DNA of 64,000 nucleotides from Dyella sp. EPa41 (GTDB taxonomy: Bacteria; Pseudomonadota; Gammaproteobacteria; Xanthomonadales; Rhodanobacteraceae): NCBI RefSeq assembly GCF_016586165.1, contig NZ_BCPR01000022.1, positions 1 through 64,000 on the forward strand, given 5' to 3'. The position numbers were made by a program, and so were the translations under genes. Position 1 is the stretch's first letter. Each line of letters opens with the position of its first letter. The notes under the pieces were generated by a model. It saw only the letters and a list, made by a program, of their open reading frames with translations. It searched no databases and was not told the DNA's origin. Shown here in pieces: positions 17,317 through 25,427 of this stretch.

Positions 17317-18936
17317 ATGCCGACGCTTGAAACCCACGTCATCGCGGAGAGCGAAACCTATCGTCGGAACCATGCCGCGGCAAGCGGATGGGTCGAACGC
17401 TTGCGCGAACTGGAGGCACGTACGCGCAACAAGTCCGAGGCCTCGCGGGAGCGCTTCGAGCGGCGCGGCCAGTTGCTGCCGAGCGAGCGCCTTGGTAGCT
17501 TGCTCGATGCCGGCGCTCCCTTCCTGGAGCTGTCCACGCTGGCCGGCTTTTGCCTGGACCACCCCGATCCGGAACGCTCCGTGCCCGGTGGTGGTTTCAT
17601 CGCCGGCATCGGCTGGGTCAGTGGCGTGCGCGCCATGGTCGTGGTGGATGATGCGGGCATCGATGCCGGCGCCGTGCAACCGATGGGCATCGAGAAATTC
17701 CAGCGTGCGCAGGCTATCGCGCTCGCGCAGAAACTGCCGTTCATCCACCTGGTCGAATCGGCCGGCGCCAATCTGCTGTCGTATCGCGTGGAGACGTTCG
17801 TCAACGGCGGCAGCATCTTCTACTGGCTTGCGCGGCTGTCGGCGGCCGGCATTCCGGTCATCAGCGTCGTGCATGGCTCCAGCACGGCCGGCGGCGCCTA
17901 TATGCCGGGGTTGTCGGACTACGTGGTGATGGTTCGCGACCGCGCACGCGCCTTCCTGGCGGGGCCGCCCCTGCTCAAGGCCGCCACGGGCGAAGTCGCC
18001 ACGGAAGAGGAGCTTGGCGGCGCCGAGATGCACGCCACCGTGTCGGGCCAGGCCGAGTACCTGGCCGAAGACGACGCGGACGCGTTGCGCATCACGCGCG
18101 AATTGCTTGCCTCGCTGGATGGGAACCGCGACCTGCCGCCGGCCCAGCAAGCCTATGCGCCGCCGCGGTTCGACGCCCAAGAGCTGCTCGGCATTGCGCC
18201 GGCCGACCATCGCAAGCCGGTCGATATGCGTGAAGTGATCGCGCGCATCGTCGACGGATCGGATTTTCTCGAGTTCAAGCCGGACTACGGACCCGCCACC
18301 GTGACGGGGCATGCCGCCATCTGCGGCATCCGCCTGGGCATCATCACCAATAACGGGCCGCTGGACCCGGCGGGCGCCAGCAAGGCCACGCACTTCATCC
18401 AGGCGTGTTGCCAGTCCGGCCTGCCGCTGCTGTACCTGCAGAACACGACGGGGTTCATCGTCGGCAAGGCATCGGAACAGGGCGGCATGATCAAGCACGG
18501 ATCGAAGATGATCCAGGCCATGTCCAACGCCACCGTTCCGCGCATCACCGTGCATTGCGGCGCCTCGTTCGGCGCGGGCAATTACGGTATGTCGGGGCGC
18601 GGCTTCTTTCCCGACTTCTGCTTCAGCTGGCCCAACGCCAGGACGGCCGTGATGGGGGCGGAGCAGGCGGCGGATACCATGGCGACCGTGATGGCGGCCG
18701 GCATGCAGCGCAAGGCACAGGCCGTGGACGGCGCCGCCATCGAGGCGATGCGTGCCAAGGTGATCGACACCTTCGAGCGGCAGTCCGACGCCTTCACCGT
18801 GTCGGGCAGGCTGCTGGACGACGGCGTGATCGACCCGCGCGACACACGCAAGGTACTGGCTTGCGTGCTGGGCATTTGCGATGAGGCGCGACGCCGGGTG
18901 CTGCATCCCGTCCAGTTCGCCGTCGCGCGACCATGA
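17317..18936 (+). CDS. atuC: Acyl-CoA carboxylase carboxyltransferase (beta) subunit, geranyl-CoA type
   Basis: A 539-residue biotin-dependent carboxyltransferase that moves CO2 from carboxybiotin to an enoyl-CoA. It has two crotonase-like halves; motifs are HGSSTAGGAYMPGLSDY and FLAGPPLLKAATGE in the first, and LYLQNTTGFIVG and CGASFGAGNYGMSGRGF in the second. Length fits geranyl-CoA and methylcrotonyl-CoA carboxylase beta subunits, which are hard to separate by eye. The neighbouring atuA favours the geranyl/isoprenoid-CoA enzyme (AtuC) over LiuB. The start at 17317 has a GGAGG site six bases upstream, better than any earlier in-frame codon. It should assemble with the AtuF-like subunit encoded two genes downstream. 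Substrate is not proven by sequence. Confidence 0.85.
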   Translation: MPTLETHVIAESETYRRNHAAASGWVERLRELEARTRNKSEASRERFERRGQLLPSERLGSLLDAGAPFLELSTLAGFCLDHPDPERSVPGGGFIAGIGWVSGVRAMVVVDDAGIDAGAVQPMGIEKFQRAQAIALAQKLPFIHLVESAGANLLSYRVETFVNGGSIFYWLARLSAAGIPVISVVHGSSTAGGAYMPGLSDYVVMVRDRARAFLAGPPLLKAATGEVATEEELGGAEMHATVSGQAEYLAEDDADALRITRELLASLDGNRDLPPAQQAYAPPRFDAQELLGIAPADHRKPVDMREVIARIVDGSDFLEFKPDYGPATVTGHAAICGIRLGIITNNGPLDPAGASKATHFIQACCQSGLPLLYLQNTTGFIVGKASEQGGMIKHGSKMIQAMSNATVPRITVHCGASFGAGNYGMSGRGFFPDFCFSWPNARTAVMGAEQAADTMATVMAAGMQRKAQAVDGAAIEAMRAKVIDTFERQSDAFTVSGRLLDDGVIDPRDTRKVLACVLGICDEARRRVLHPVQFAVARP

Positions 18937-18979
18937 CGTCACCTTTATTCGACAGCCAGGCTCACCGGAGCGAAACATC

Positions 18980-20137
18980 ATGCAGTTCACCCACGAGCAC
19001 CAGGAGCTGCAGCGCAGCCTCAAGCGCTTCATCGACAGCGAGATCAATCCGCAGGTCGATGCGTGGGAGGCGGCCGAGATGTTTCCCGCCAGGGAGCTGT
19101 TCAAGAAGATGGGCGCACTGGGTTTCCTGGGCATCGCCAAGCCCACGGCGTTCGGCGGCCTGGGCCTGGACTATTCGTATGCCATGGCCATGGCCGAAAC
19201 CCTCGGCCACATCCAATGCGCAGGCGTGCCGATGGCCATCGGCGTGCAGACCGACATGGCGACGCCGGCGCTGGCCCGGTTCGGCTCGGACGAACTGCGC
19301 AGGCAGTTCCTCGCGCCGGCCATCAGCGGCGATGCCGTGGCGTGCATCGGCGTGTCGGAACAGGGTGCCGGCTCGGATGTGGCGGCGATCAAGACCCATG
19401 CGCGCAAGGAGGGCGGCGACTACGTCATCAACGGCAGCAAGATGTGGATCACCAACAGCCTGCAGGCCGACTGGATGTGCCTGCTGGCCAATACTTCCGA
19501 TGACGCCGCGCACCGGAACAAGTCGCTCATCATCGTGCCGATGGACACCCGGGGTGTATCGGTCGGCAAGAAGATCCGCAAGATCGGCATGAACGCGTCG
19601 GACACCGGCCTGATCTACTTCGATGACGTGCGCGTGCCGCAGCGTTACCGCATCGGCGACGAGGGCAGGGGCTTCACCTACCAGATGCTGCAGTTCCAGG
19701 AGGAGCGGCTGTGGGCGGCGGCAAGCAACCTGCAAATGCTGACGGGGTGCATCGACGCCACGATCGAATACGCTCGCGAGCGCAAGCTGTTCGGCGCCAG
19801 CGTGCTGGACAACCAGTGGGTGCACTTCAAGCTGGCCGAGCTCAAGACCGAAGTGGAGGCGCTGCGCGCGCTGACATATCGAGCGTGCGAGCTCTACATC
19901 GAGGGCCAGGACGTGACCGAGCTGGCCTCCATGGCCAAGCTCAAGGCGGGGCGGCTTGCCCGCATCGTGCCGGATACGTGCCTGCAGTTCTGGGGTGGCA
20001 TGGGCTACACCTGGGACAACCCGGTCTCGCGCTTTTATCGTGACGGGCGCCTCGCCTCCATCGGCGGCGGCGCGGACGAGGTGATGCTCGGCATCATCTG
20101 CAAATACATGAACACGCTGCCGGGCAGGAAGGATTGA
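18980..20137 (+). CDS. atuD: Acyl-CoA dehydrogenase, citronellyl-CoA dehydrogenase type
   Basis: A 385-residue FAD acyl-CoA dehydrogenase that introduces the alpha-beta double bond. The family segment CIGVSEQGAGSDVAAIKT (FAD/substrate contact), KMWITNSLQADW and GMGYTWDNPVSRFYRDGRL are clear. At the site where medium-chain enzymes carry catalytic Glu (YEGTSE) this protein has GGGADE. A glutamate occurs instead in QFQEERL, as in isovaleryl-CoA dehydrogenase, whose base lies on that helix. That fits a dehydrogenase for 3-methyl-branched substrates such as citronellyl-CoA. It lies 43 bp after the carboxylase beta gene and three bases before the alpha gene. LiuA-like isovaleryl-CoA dehydrogenase is the alternative. 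Confidence 0.85.
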   Translation: MQFTHEHQELQRSLKRFIDSEINPQVDAWEAAEMFPARELFKKMGALGFLGIAKPTAFGGLGLDYSYAMAMAETLGHIQCAGVPMAIGVQTDMATPALARFGSDELRRQFLAPAISGDAVACIGVSEQGAGSDVAAIKTHARKEGGDYVINGSKMWITNSLQADWMCLLANTSDDAAHRNKSLIIVPMDTRGVSVGKKIRKIGMNASDTGLIYFDDVRVPQRYRIGDEGRGFTYQMLQFQEERLWAAASNLQMLTGCIDATIEYARERKLFGASVLDNQWVHFKLAELKTEVEALRALTYRACELYIEGQDVTELASMAKLKAGRLARIVPDTCLQFWGGMGYTWDNPVSRFYRDGRLASIGGGADEVMLGIICKYMNTLPGRKD

Positions 20138-20140
20138 GCG

Positions 20141-22132
20141 ATGGCCGTGCCGCATGCCTTCCGCTCGGTGTTGATCGCCAATCGCGGCGAGATCGCGCTG
20201 CGCATCCAACGTACCGCCCGGCGCCTGGGGATGCGCACCATCGCCGTGTATGCGGAGGCCGATCGTGATGCGCCGCATTGCCGGGCGGCGGACCTCGCGC
20301 TGCCGATCGGCGCATCGCAGCCGCAGGCTTCCTACCTGAATATCGAGGCGCTGCTGGAGGCCGCGCGACGGTCCGGCGCGGAGGCCGTGCATCCGGGCTA
20401 TGGCTTTCTCGCGGAAAGCGATGCTTTTGCCGCTGCCTGCGTGGACGCTGGCCTCGTCTTCATCGGGCCGGCCGCCGGCTCCATCCGCGCCATGGGCAAC
20501 AAGGCCGGCGCCAAGCGCCTGATGCGTGTCGCGGGCGTTCCGTGCGTGCCCGGATACGAAGGCGAAGACTCGTCCGACTCACGCATGGCGCAGGAGGCCG
20601 CGCGCATCGGTTATCCGGTGATGATCAAGGCGGCGGCCGGCGGCGGCGGACGTGGCATGCGGCGCGTCGATCAGCCGGAGCACTTTTTCGCCGCGCTGCG
20701 ATCCGCGCGCTCGGAGGCCGGGCATGCGTTTGGCAGTGACGAGCTGATTCTCGAGAAAGCCATCACCGCGCCGCGCCATATCGAGATCCAGGTGTTCGCC
20801 GATCAGCACGGCCATGTGGTCCACCTGGGCGAGCGTGATTGCTCGGTTCAGCGCCGGCATCAAAAGCTGATCGAAGAGTCGCCATCGCCCGCCGTATCCC
20901 CTGGGCTGCGCGAGCGCATGGGTGCCGTTGCGGTCGCGGCGGCGCGCGCGATCGGCTACGTTGGCGCGGGCACGCTGGAATTCCTGCTTGCCCCGGATGG
21001 CGCGTTCTACTTCATGGAGATGAACACGCGCCTGCAGGTGGAGCATGCCGTGACCGAGGCAGTGCTTGGCATCGACCTCGTGGAATGGCAGCTGCGCGTG
21101 GCAATGGGAGAAGCCTTGCCGATGACGCAGGGGGAGATCGATGCTCGCCGCTCACGTGGCGGCCACGCCATCGAAGTGCGCTTGTGCGCGGAGGACCCGC
21201 AGCAGGATTTCCTGCCGCAGAGCGGGACGGTGGTCCGCTGGCGTGCGCCGCGCGAGGCGCGCACCGACCACGCCTTGGCCGATGGCCTGGTCGTGTCGCC
21301 GTTCTACGATTCGATGCTGGCCAAGATCGTGGCGCACGGCGTCGATCGTGCCGATGCATGCAGGCGCCTTGCGAAGGCGCTGGAGGAGTGCCTGCTGCTT
21401 GGCGTGCGGACAAACCGCTCGTTCCTGCAGCAATGCGTCATGCATCCCGCGTTTCTGGCGGGCGAGGCATCGACGGGATTCATCGACGAGCACTTTCCCG
21501 CGCCCAGGCGCCAGCGGCAACCGCCCGGTGATGCGGCACGCCAGGCGGCGGCCGTGCTGCTCGCATGTCGGCGCGGCGAGGGAAGTCGACGCTATCCGGC
21601 CGAATTGCAGGGTTGGCACAGCAGTCGCGCGTATCCCGCCATCTGCCGCCTCACGCTCGACGGCGAGCCCGTGGACATGCGTATTCGCGCGCTCGCCGCG
21701 CAACGCTGGGAGCTTGCATGGAACGGGGGCGCGATCGAGGCCGAGCTGGTCTCGTCGGCCGCCGATCGCCTGACCCTGCGACTCGGTGACGCGCTGCATG
21801 TGGTCGACTACGCGGCCATCGAATCCGGCGGCTGGTTCGTGATGGATGGCGTCGAACATCGGGTCATCGATACCACCTGCGCCAAGCCGGGGCGCCAGGG
21901 CGCACAGGCCGGCAGCGGCCGCATCAGCACGCCGATGAATGGCCGCGTCGTCGCGGTGCATGTCGCCGAAGGCGAGGCGGTGGTCGCTGGGCAGGCGCTG
22001 CTGGTGGTCGAGGCGATGAAGATGGAGCACAGCATCGCGGCGCCGTTCGCCGGCGCGGTCACCGGGCTGTACACACAGGTGGGTGCGCAGGTCGCGCCCG
22101 GCGGCGTGCTGGTGGAGATCGCCGCGGCCTGA
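20141..22132 (+). CDS. atuF: Acyl-CoA carboxylase biotin carboxylase/biotin carrier (alpha) subunit
   Basis: A 663-residue subunit that carboxylates its own biotin with ATP and bicarbonate. The biotin carboxylase domain (about 1-450) shows VLIANRGEIALRI, HPGYGFLAE, the ATP-grasp glycine loop KAAAGGGGRGM, and MEMNTRLQVEH. A middle domain (about 490-590) is the BT-type linker that contacts the beta subunit. The C-terminal lipoyl-like domain carries the biotin lysine in VEAMKMEHS (Lys627). Length and domain order match geranyl-CoA and methylcrotonyl-CoA carboxylase alpha subunits. It starts three bases after the dehydrogenase stop, with AGGA upstream. It ends 16 bp from the convergent TetR gene. 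Calling it AtuF rests on the atuA context. Confidence 0.87.
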   Translation: MAVPHAFRSVLIANRGEIALRIQRTARRLGMRTIAVYAEADRDAPHCRAADLALPIGASQPQASYLNIEALLEAARRSGAEAVHPGYGFLAESDAFAAACVDAGLVFIGPAAGSIRAMGNKAGAKRLMRVAGVPCVPGYEGEDSSDSRMAQEAARIGYPVMIKAAAGGGGRGMRRVDQPEHFFAALRSARSEAGHAFGSDELILEKAITAPRHIEIQVFADQHGHVVHLGERDCSVQRRHQKLIEESPSPAVSPGLRERMGAVAVAAARAIGYVGAGTLEFLLAPDGAFYFMEMNTRLQVEHAVTEAVLGIDLVEWQLRVAMGEALPMTQGEIDARRSRGGHAIEVRLCAEDPQQDFLPQSGTVVRWRAPREARTDHALADGLVVSPFYDSMLAKIVAHGVDRADACRRLAKALEECLLLGVRTNRSFLQQCVMHPAFLAGEASTGFIDEHFPAPRRQRQPPGDAARQAAAVLLACRRGEGSRRYPAELQGWHSSRAYPAICRLTLDGEPVDMRIRALAAQRWELAWNGGAIEAELVSSAADRLTLRLGDALHVVDYAAIESGGWFVMDGVEHRVIDTTCAKPGRQGAQAGSGRISTPMNGRVVAVHVAEGEAVVAGQALLVVEAMKMEHSIAAPFAGAVTGLYTQVGAQVAPGGVLVEIAAA

Positions 22133-22148
22133 GTCGGGCGGGTGACGC

Positions 22149-22817
22149 TCAGGGCGAGGTGCGAAGGATGAATCGCACGGCCTGGTCGGCCAGTGCATCG
22201 ATGCCGATGCCGGCGCCTTCCTGGTACCACTGGGCCGTCCAGTTGAGGGCGCCGAACATCAGCAGCCGATCCAACGGCGTAGGTTGTGCCCATTCACCCG
22301 ATGCGTGGAGGCGCTCGATCACCTGCGACCAGATGGATTCGTAGCGATCCTTGAGTGCGATGATGTGCGCTTGCGCCGAAGTATCCAGCGAGCGCCACTC
22401 ATAAAGCATGACCGGAATGAAGTCCTGGTTTGGCGCGAGCAGGGTGTGGAGGTGCGCCCTCACGAGCCGACGCAGCGCCTCGCGCGGCGCCAGGCCATCG
22501 ACATCGATCGCCTCGATGTCGGCGAGCGCCACCGTCAGCCCGTGCTCGATGACCGCCTGCAGGATGTCCTGCTTGGTCTTGAAGTAGTAGAACCAGCTGC
22601 CCGCGTGCACGCCGGCCGCGGCGGCGATGTCACGCACGGTGGTGTTGCCATAGCCCTTTTCGCGAAACAGCCGTGCCGATTGCTGGATCAGCTCCCGGCG
22701 CAGGCCCTCGTTGGCGTCCTGCGCCGGGCGGCCGCGCTTGCGCCGCGGCGCGGCTTCGGCGGCGGGCGCGGGCCTGGACGGTTGGGAGTGACGCGACTTC
22801 GGCATGCCTGTACCCAT
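22149..22817 (-). CDS. atuR: TetR-family repressor, likely regulator of the atu cluster
   Basis: A TetR regulator of about 222 residues. A basic, low-complexity N-terminus (KSRHSQPSRPAP then RRKRGRPAQ) leads into the helix-turn-helix: ARLFREKGYGNTTVRDIAAAAGV then SWFYYFKTKQDIL. The ligand domain shows YESIWSQVIERLHASGEW and NWTAQWYQEGAGI, resembling KstR2-like C-terminal domains that bind acyl-CoAs. Start is uncertain: GTG 22826, ATG 22817 and ATG 22805 are all in frame without a strong ribosome-binding site. It is convergent with atuF rather than divergent from atuA as in Pseudomonas. The palindrome in front of atuA is its predicted operator. Role is inferred from position. Confidence 0.82.
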   Translation of the reverse strand: MGTGMPKSRHSQPSRPAPAAEAAPRRKRGRPAQDANEGLRRELIQQSARLFREKGYGNTTVRDIAAAAGVHAGSWFYYFKTKQDILQAVIEHGLTVALADIEAIDVDGLAPREALRRLVRAHLHTLLAPNQDFIPVMLYEWRSLDTSAQAHIIALKDRYESIWSQVIERLHASGEWAQPTPLDRLLMFGALNWTAQWYQEGAGIGIDALADQAVRFILRTSP

Positions 22818-22878
22818 CGAATGCACCGCTGCATCTTAGCGGCGCTGCGGTATCGCGGGCATCTTTGGCTGGAACGTG

Positions 22879-22945
22879 AAAAAGGAATGAGCGAGGCAAG
22901 CCTGGCACGGGGAGGGGTGGATCAATGCCAGGCCGCCTCGCTCAT
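22879..22945 (-). terminator. Rho-independent terminator after the GH92 gene
   Basis: On the minus strand, ATGAGCGAGGC(G)GCCTGGCA pairs with TGCCAGGC..GCCTCGCTCAT as a 19-20-bp stem with one small bulge and an 18-base loop (arms 22926-22945 and 22887-22907). It is followed by TTCC and five T (complement of 22879-22883). This is an unusually long, convincing intrinsic terminator about 50 bp beyond the alpha-mannosidase stop. Confidence 0.75.
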
Positions 22946-22956
22946 GGTCGAACCTT

Positions 22957-22980
22957 GCCCTTTCCCAGCCGGGAAAGGGC
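22957..22980. repeat. Perfect 10-bp hairpin (REP-like)
   Basis: GCCCTTTCCC and GGGAAAGGGC flank a four-base loop AGCC, 14 bp after the GH92 stop. There is no T tract on either side. It could be a transcript-stabilising hairpin or a dispersed REP-type element. No second copy was noticed in this window. Confidence 0.5.
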
Positions 22981-22994
22981 GCCATGCGCGCGGA

Positions 22995-25358
22995 CTATGG
23001 CTTGCCCACTGACATCGACTGCGGCGCATCGTGCGGGTCGGCGCCCCAATCCTTGTTCGGCTCGGGGCCCATGGTGAGCACCAGCGTGGCGCCCTCCGCG
23101 ATATCGGCGTGACTGAACCAGGGCCTGGTCCACGGCTTGCCGTTGAGCGTGGCGGACTGGATGTAGATGTTCTTCGCCGAGTTGTTGCGCGCGACGATCT
23201 CGAAGATCTTGCCGTTGCCCATGTGCAGGCGAACGCGGTCGAAAATCGGGCTGCCGAGGATGTAGTCCGGGCTGGATGGGTCGACCGGGTAGAAGCCCAT
23301 CGCGCTGAGCACATACCACGACGACGTCGAGCCCTGGTCGTCCATGCCCGGGAAGCCGTAGCCACTGGCGTCACTGCCATACATCTCATCCAGGATGCGG
23401 CGGGTCAGCGCCTGCGTCTTCCAGGGCTGGCCGCTCCACGCATAGAGGTACGCCGCCTGCTGGTCGGGCTGGTTGCCCTGCACGTACTGCCCGATCAGGC
23501 CGGTGCAGTCGCGGCAGATGCCCTTGGCGGTATACGGCGTGGAGAAGAAGGCGTCGAGCTTGGCGTTGAACGCGTCGCGCCCGCCGAGCAGGTCCATCAG
23601 GCCCTGCACGTCATGCGGCACCAGCCATAGCGTGGACCAGCCCGAGGCTTCCTTCATCATGAAGTTGTAGTACGGCTCGCCCGGATCGAATGGCGCAATC
23701 CACCTGCCGTCCTCGGTGCGCCCCCGGACGAAGCCTACGGACGGATCGAATACGTTGCGATAATTCGCGGCGCGACGCAGGAACATCCCGGCATCGTCGG
23801 CCTTGCCGAGCCGGCGGGCGACGTCGGCCAGCGCGTGGTCATCCCAGGCGTATTCGAGCGTGGTAGCGGCGCCCGCCTTGCCGCCTGCATAGGGCGGACT
23901 GGGATTGCCCGGCGGCACGATGTCGGAGATCCAGCCGTTCTTCATGTATTCGGCCAGATAACCGCGCGGCCCCTTGGGGTCGGTCGCATTCTTGCGCAGG
24001 TACTCGTAAGCGGCCGCATAGTCGAACGGAATGCCGCGCTGCCACGCGCCGTCATAGAGCAGCACGGCATGGTCACCGTGGAACGACGTGTCCATGTAGC
24101 CGCGTTCGCGCGCGCGATCCAGCTCCGACTGCATGATGTTCTTGATGACATCCGGCTCGAGCAGCATCAACAGCGTGATCTGGTTGCGACCGGTGTCCCA
24201 GAAGGGCACCGGGCCATAGCGATCGTAACCGGCCACCTGCACCTTGCCGTCGCTGCCCGTGAAGTGCTCTCCCTTGCGCGCGAGCAGGCGCGGGCTGGCG
24301 AACGAGTGGTACAGCGTCGAGTAGAACAGCATGCACTGTTTCGGCGTCCCGCCGGTGACCTCGACGCGGTCGAACAGTTTCGACCAGGCCGCGCGCGCCT
24401 GGGCATGCACGCGCTCGAAGTTGGCATCGGGATCTTCGTCGTGCAGTCGCTGCGCGGCTTCTTCGGCACTGTGGCCGTGGGCGATCTTGACCAGCACCTG
24501 CTCGCCGGCCTTCGTATCGAAGGTGACGTAGGCGCCCGCATAGCTGCCCGTCACCGCGCGCCGTTGCGGCTGCACGTCCGCGTCGCCGATGCCGTAGCCT
24601 TCATGGTCGTGGTCCGCGCGGAACGTGCCGAAGGCGGTGAACGGCCGCGAGAATTCGGCGACGAACCAGGAGCCGTCCGAGTCGCGCTCCGGGCGTCCGA
24701 CCTTCGAGACGCCGCGGATGGTGCGGTCGCCGACGACTTCCACGTCGCCACCGGAACGGCGCAGGTTGACCACGACGTTCGAGCGATGGCTCTCGGGAAA
24801 GGTGAAGCGCATCAGGCTGGTGCGCTGCGTCGCGGTGAGCTCGACCTTGGTATGGAAGGTGGCGAGATCCACGGCGTAATAGCCGGGCGAGGCCTTCTCG
24901 CTGGCCTTGTCGTAGGTCGATTGCGCGTAATCGGGCGGCACAGTCCAGTCGCCCACCACCGGCATGATCATGGGTGATGCGCGGCCGCCGTAGGTCGAGC
25001 CGCCGCCGGTGAAGCCGATCATCGTCGGCCTCGGGTAGTAGTACGACATGCCGACGCCCGCGGGATAGCTGAGGTCGACGTTGAGATTGACCGGGGTCGC
25101 CTCGGTCGAGCTTTGCGGCATCGTCGCGCCTGGCGACGTCATGCCCGAATAGAGGGGCTCGCCGGGAGGCGGCGAGTTGCCGATGAGTTCCTGCCGGTCC
25201 AGTGGCGCCGTGCCGACCAGCGGGTTGGCGATATCGAGGCTCGATGCCGCGGTGGACGGCGTGCCGCCCTTCGTGGCATAGGCCGCGCCGATGCCTGCGA
25301 GCGCGACGAGCGTGGCCGCCAGTGCATGGCGACGGAAAAGCCCAAGCGATGGTTTCAT
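22995..25358 (-). CDS. GH92 family alpha-mannosidase, secreted
   Basis: A 787-residue glycoside hydrolase family 92 enzyme, a calcium-dependent exo-alpha-mannosidase family acting on N-glycans and mannans. An N-terminal signal-like segment (FRRHALAATLVALAGIGAAYA) suggests export to the periplasm or surface. The beta-sandwich domain comes first, then the alpha-barrel with FWDTGRNQ, FHGDHAVLLYDGAW, EASGWSTLWLVPHDVQGL (containing the candidate general-acid Glu), GNQPDQQAAYLYAWSGQPWKTQ and GMDDQGSTSSWYVLSAMGFYPV (candidate base Asp pair). Length matches the family. I start at ATG 25358, which has GGAAG upstream; an in-frame TTG at 25370 overlaps that site. It lies 69 bp downstream of a TonB receptor in the same orientation and is probably co-transcribed. 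Linkage specificity is unknown. Confidence 0.92.
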   Translation of the reverse strand: MKPSLGLFRRHALAATLVALAGIGAAYATKGGTPSTAASSLDIANPLVGTAPLDRQELIGNSPPPGEPLYSGMTSPGATMPQSSTEATPVNLNVDLSYPAGVGMSYYYPRPTMIGFTGGGSTYGGRASPMIMPVVGDWTVPPDYAQSTYDKASEKASPGYYAVDLATFHTKVELTATQRTSLMRFTFPESHRSNVVVNLRRSGGDVEVVGDRTIRGVSKVGRPERDSDGSWFVAEFSRPFTAFGTFRADHDHEGYGIGDADVQPQRRAVTGSYAGAYVTFDTKAGEQVLVKIAHGHSAEEAAQRLHDEDPDANFERVHAQARAAWSKLFDRVEVTGGTPKQCMLFYSTLYHSFASPRLLARKGEHFTGSDGKVQVAGYDRYGPVPFWDTGRNQITLLMLLEPDVIKNIMQSELDRARERGYMDTSFHGDHAVLLYDGAWQRGIPFDYAAAYEYLRKNATDPKGPRGYLAEYMKNGWISDIVPPGNPSPPYAGGKAGAATTLEYAWDDHALADVARRLGKADDAGMFLRRAANYRNVFDPSVGFVRGRTEDGRWIAPFDPGEPYYNFMMKEASGWSTLWLVPHDVQGLMDLLGGRDAFNAKLDAFFSTPYTAKGICRDCTGLIGQYVQGNQPDQQAAYLYAWSGQPWKTQALTRRILDEMYGSDASGYGFPGMDDQGSTSSWYVLSAMGFYPVDPSSPDYILGSPIFDRVRLHMGNGKIFEIVARNNSAKNIYIQSATLNGKPWTRPWFSHADIAEGATLVLTMGPEPNKDWGADPHDAPQSMSVGKP

Positions 25359-25390
25359 GTGATCTTCCAAAAAGACGGGTCGATCATGGT

Positions 25391-25409
25391 GCCGGGCAAG
25401 AAGCCCGGC
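25391..25409. other. Intercistronic hairpin between TonB receptor and GH92
   Basis: GCCGGGC and GCCCGGC form a perfect 7-bp stem with loop AAGAA, between the receptor stop and the mannosidase start. It has no T tract, so partial attenuation or mRNA stabilisation is more likely than full termination. Confidence 0.4.
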
Positions 25410-25427
25410 CCCATGCGCGCTTCTCGC

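Noticed and set aside
15358-19146. Very long open frame (1262 codons) on the minus strand
   Set aside because: It is antisense to atuA, atuC and the start of atuD, with Arg/His/Gly-rich composition and no domains; high-GC codon usage keeps the antisense frame open.
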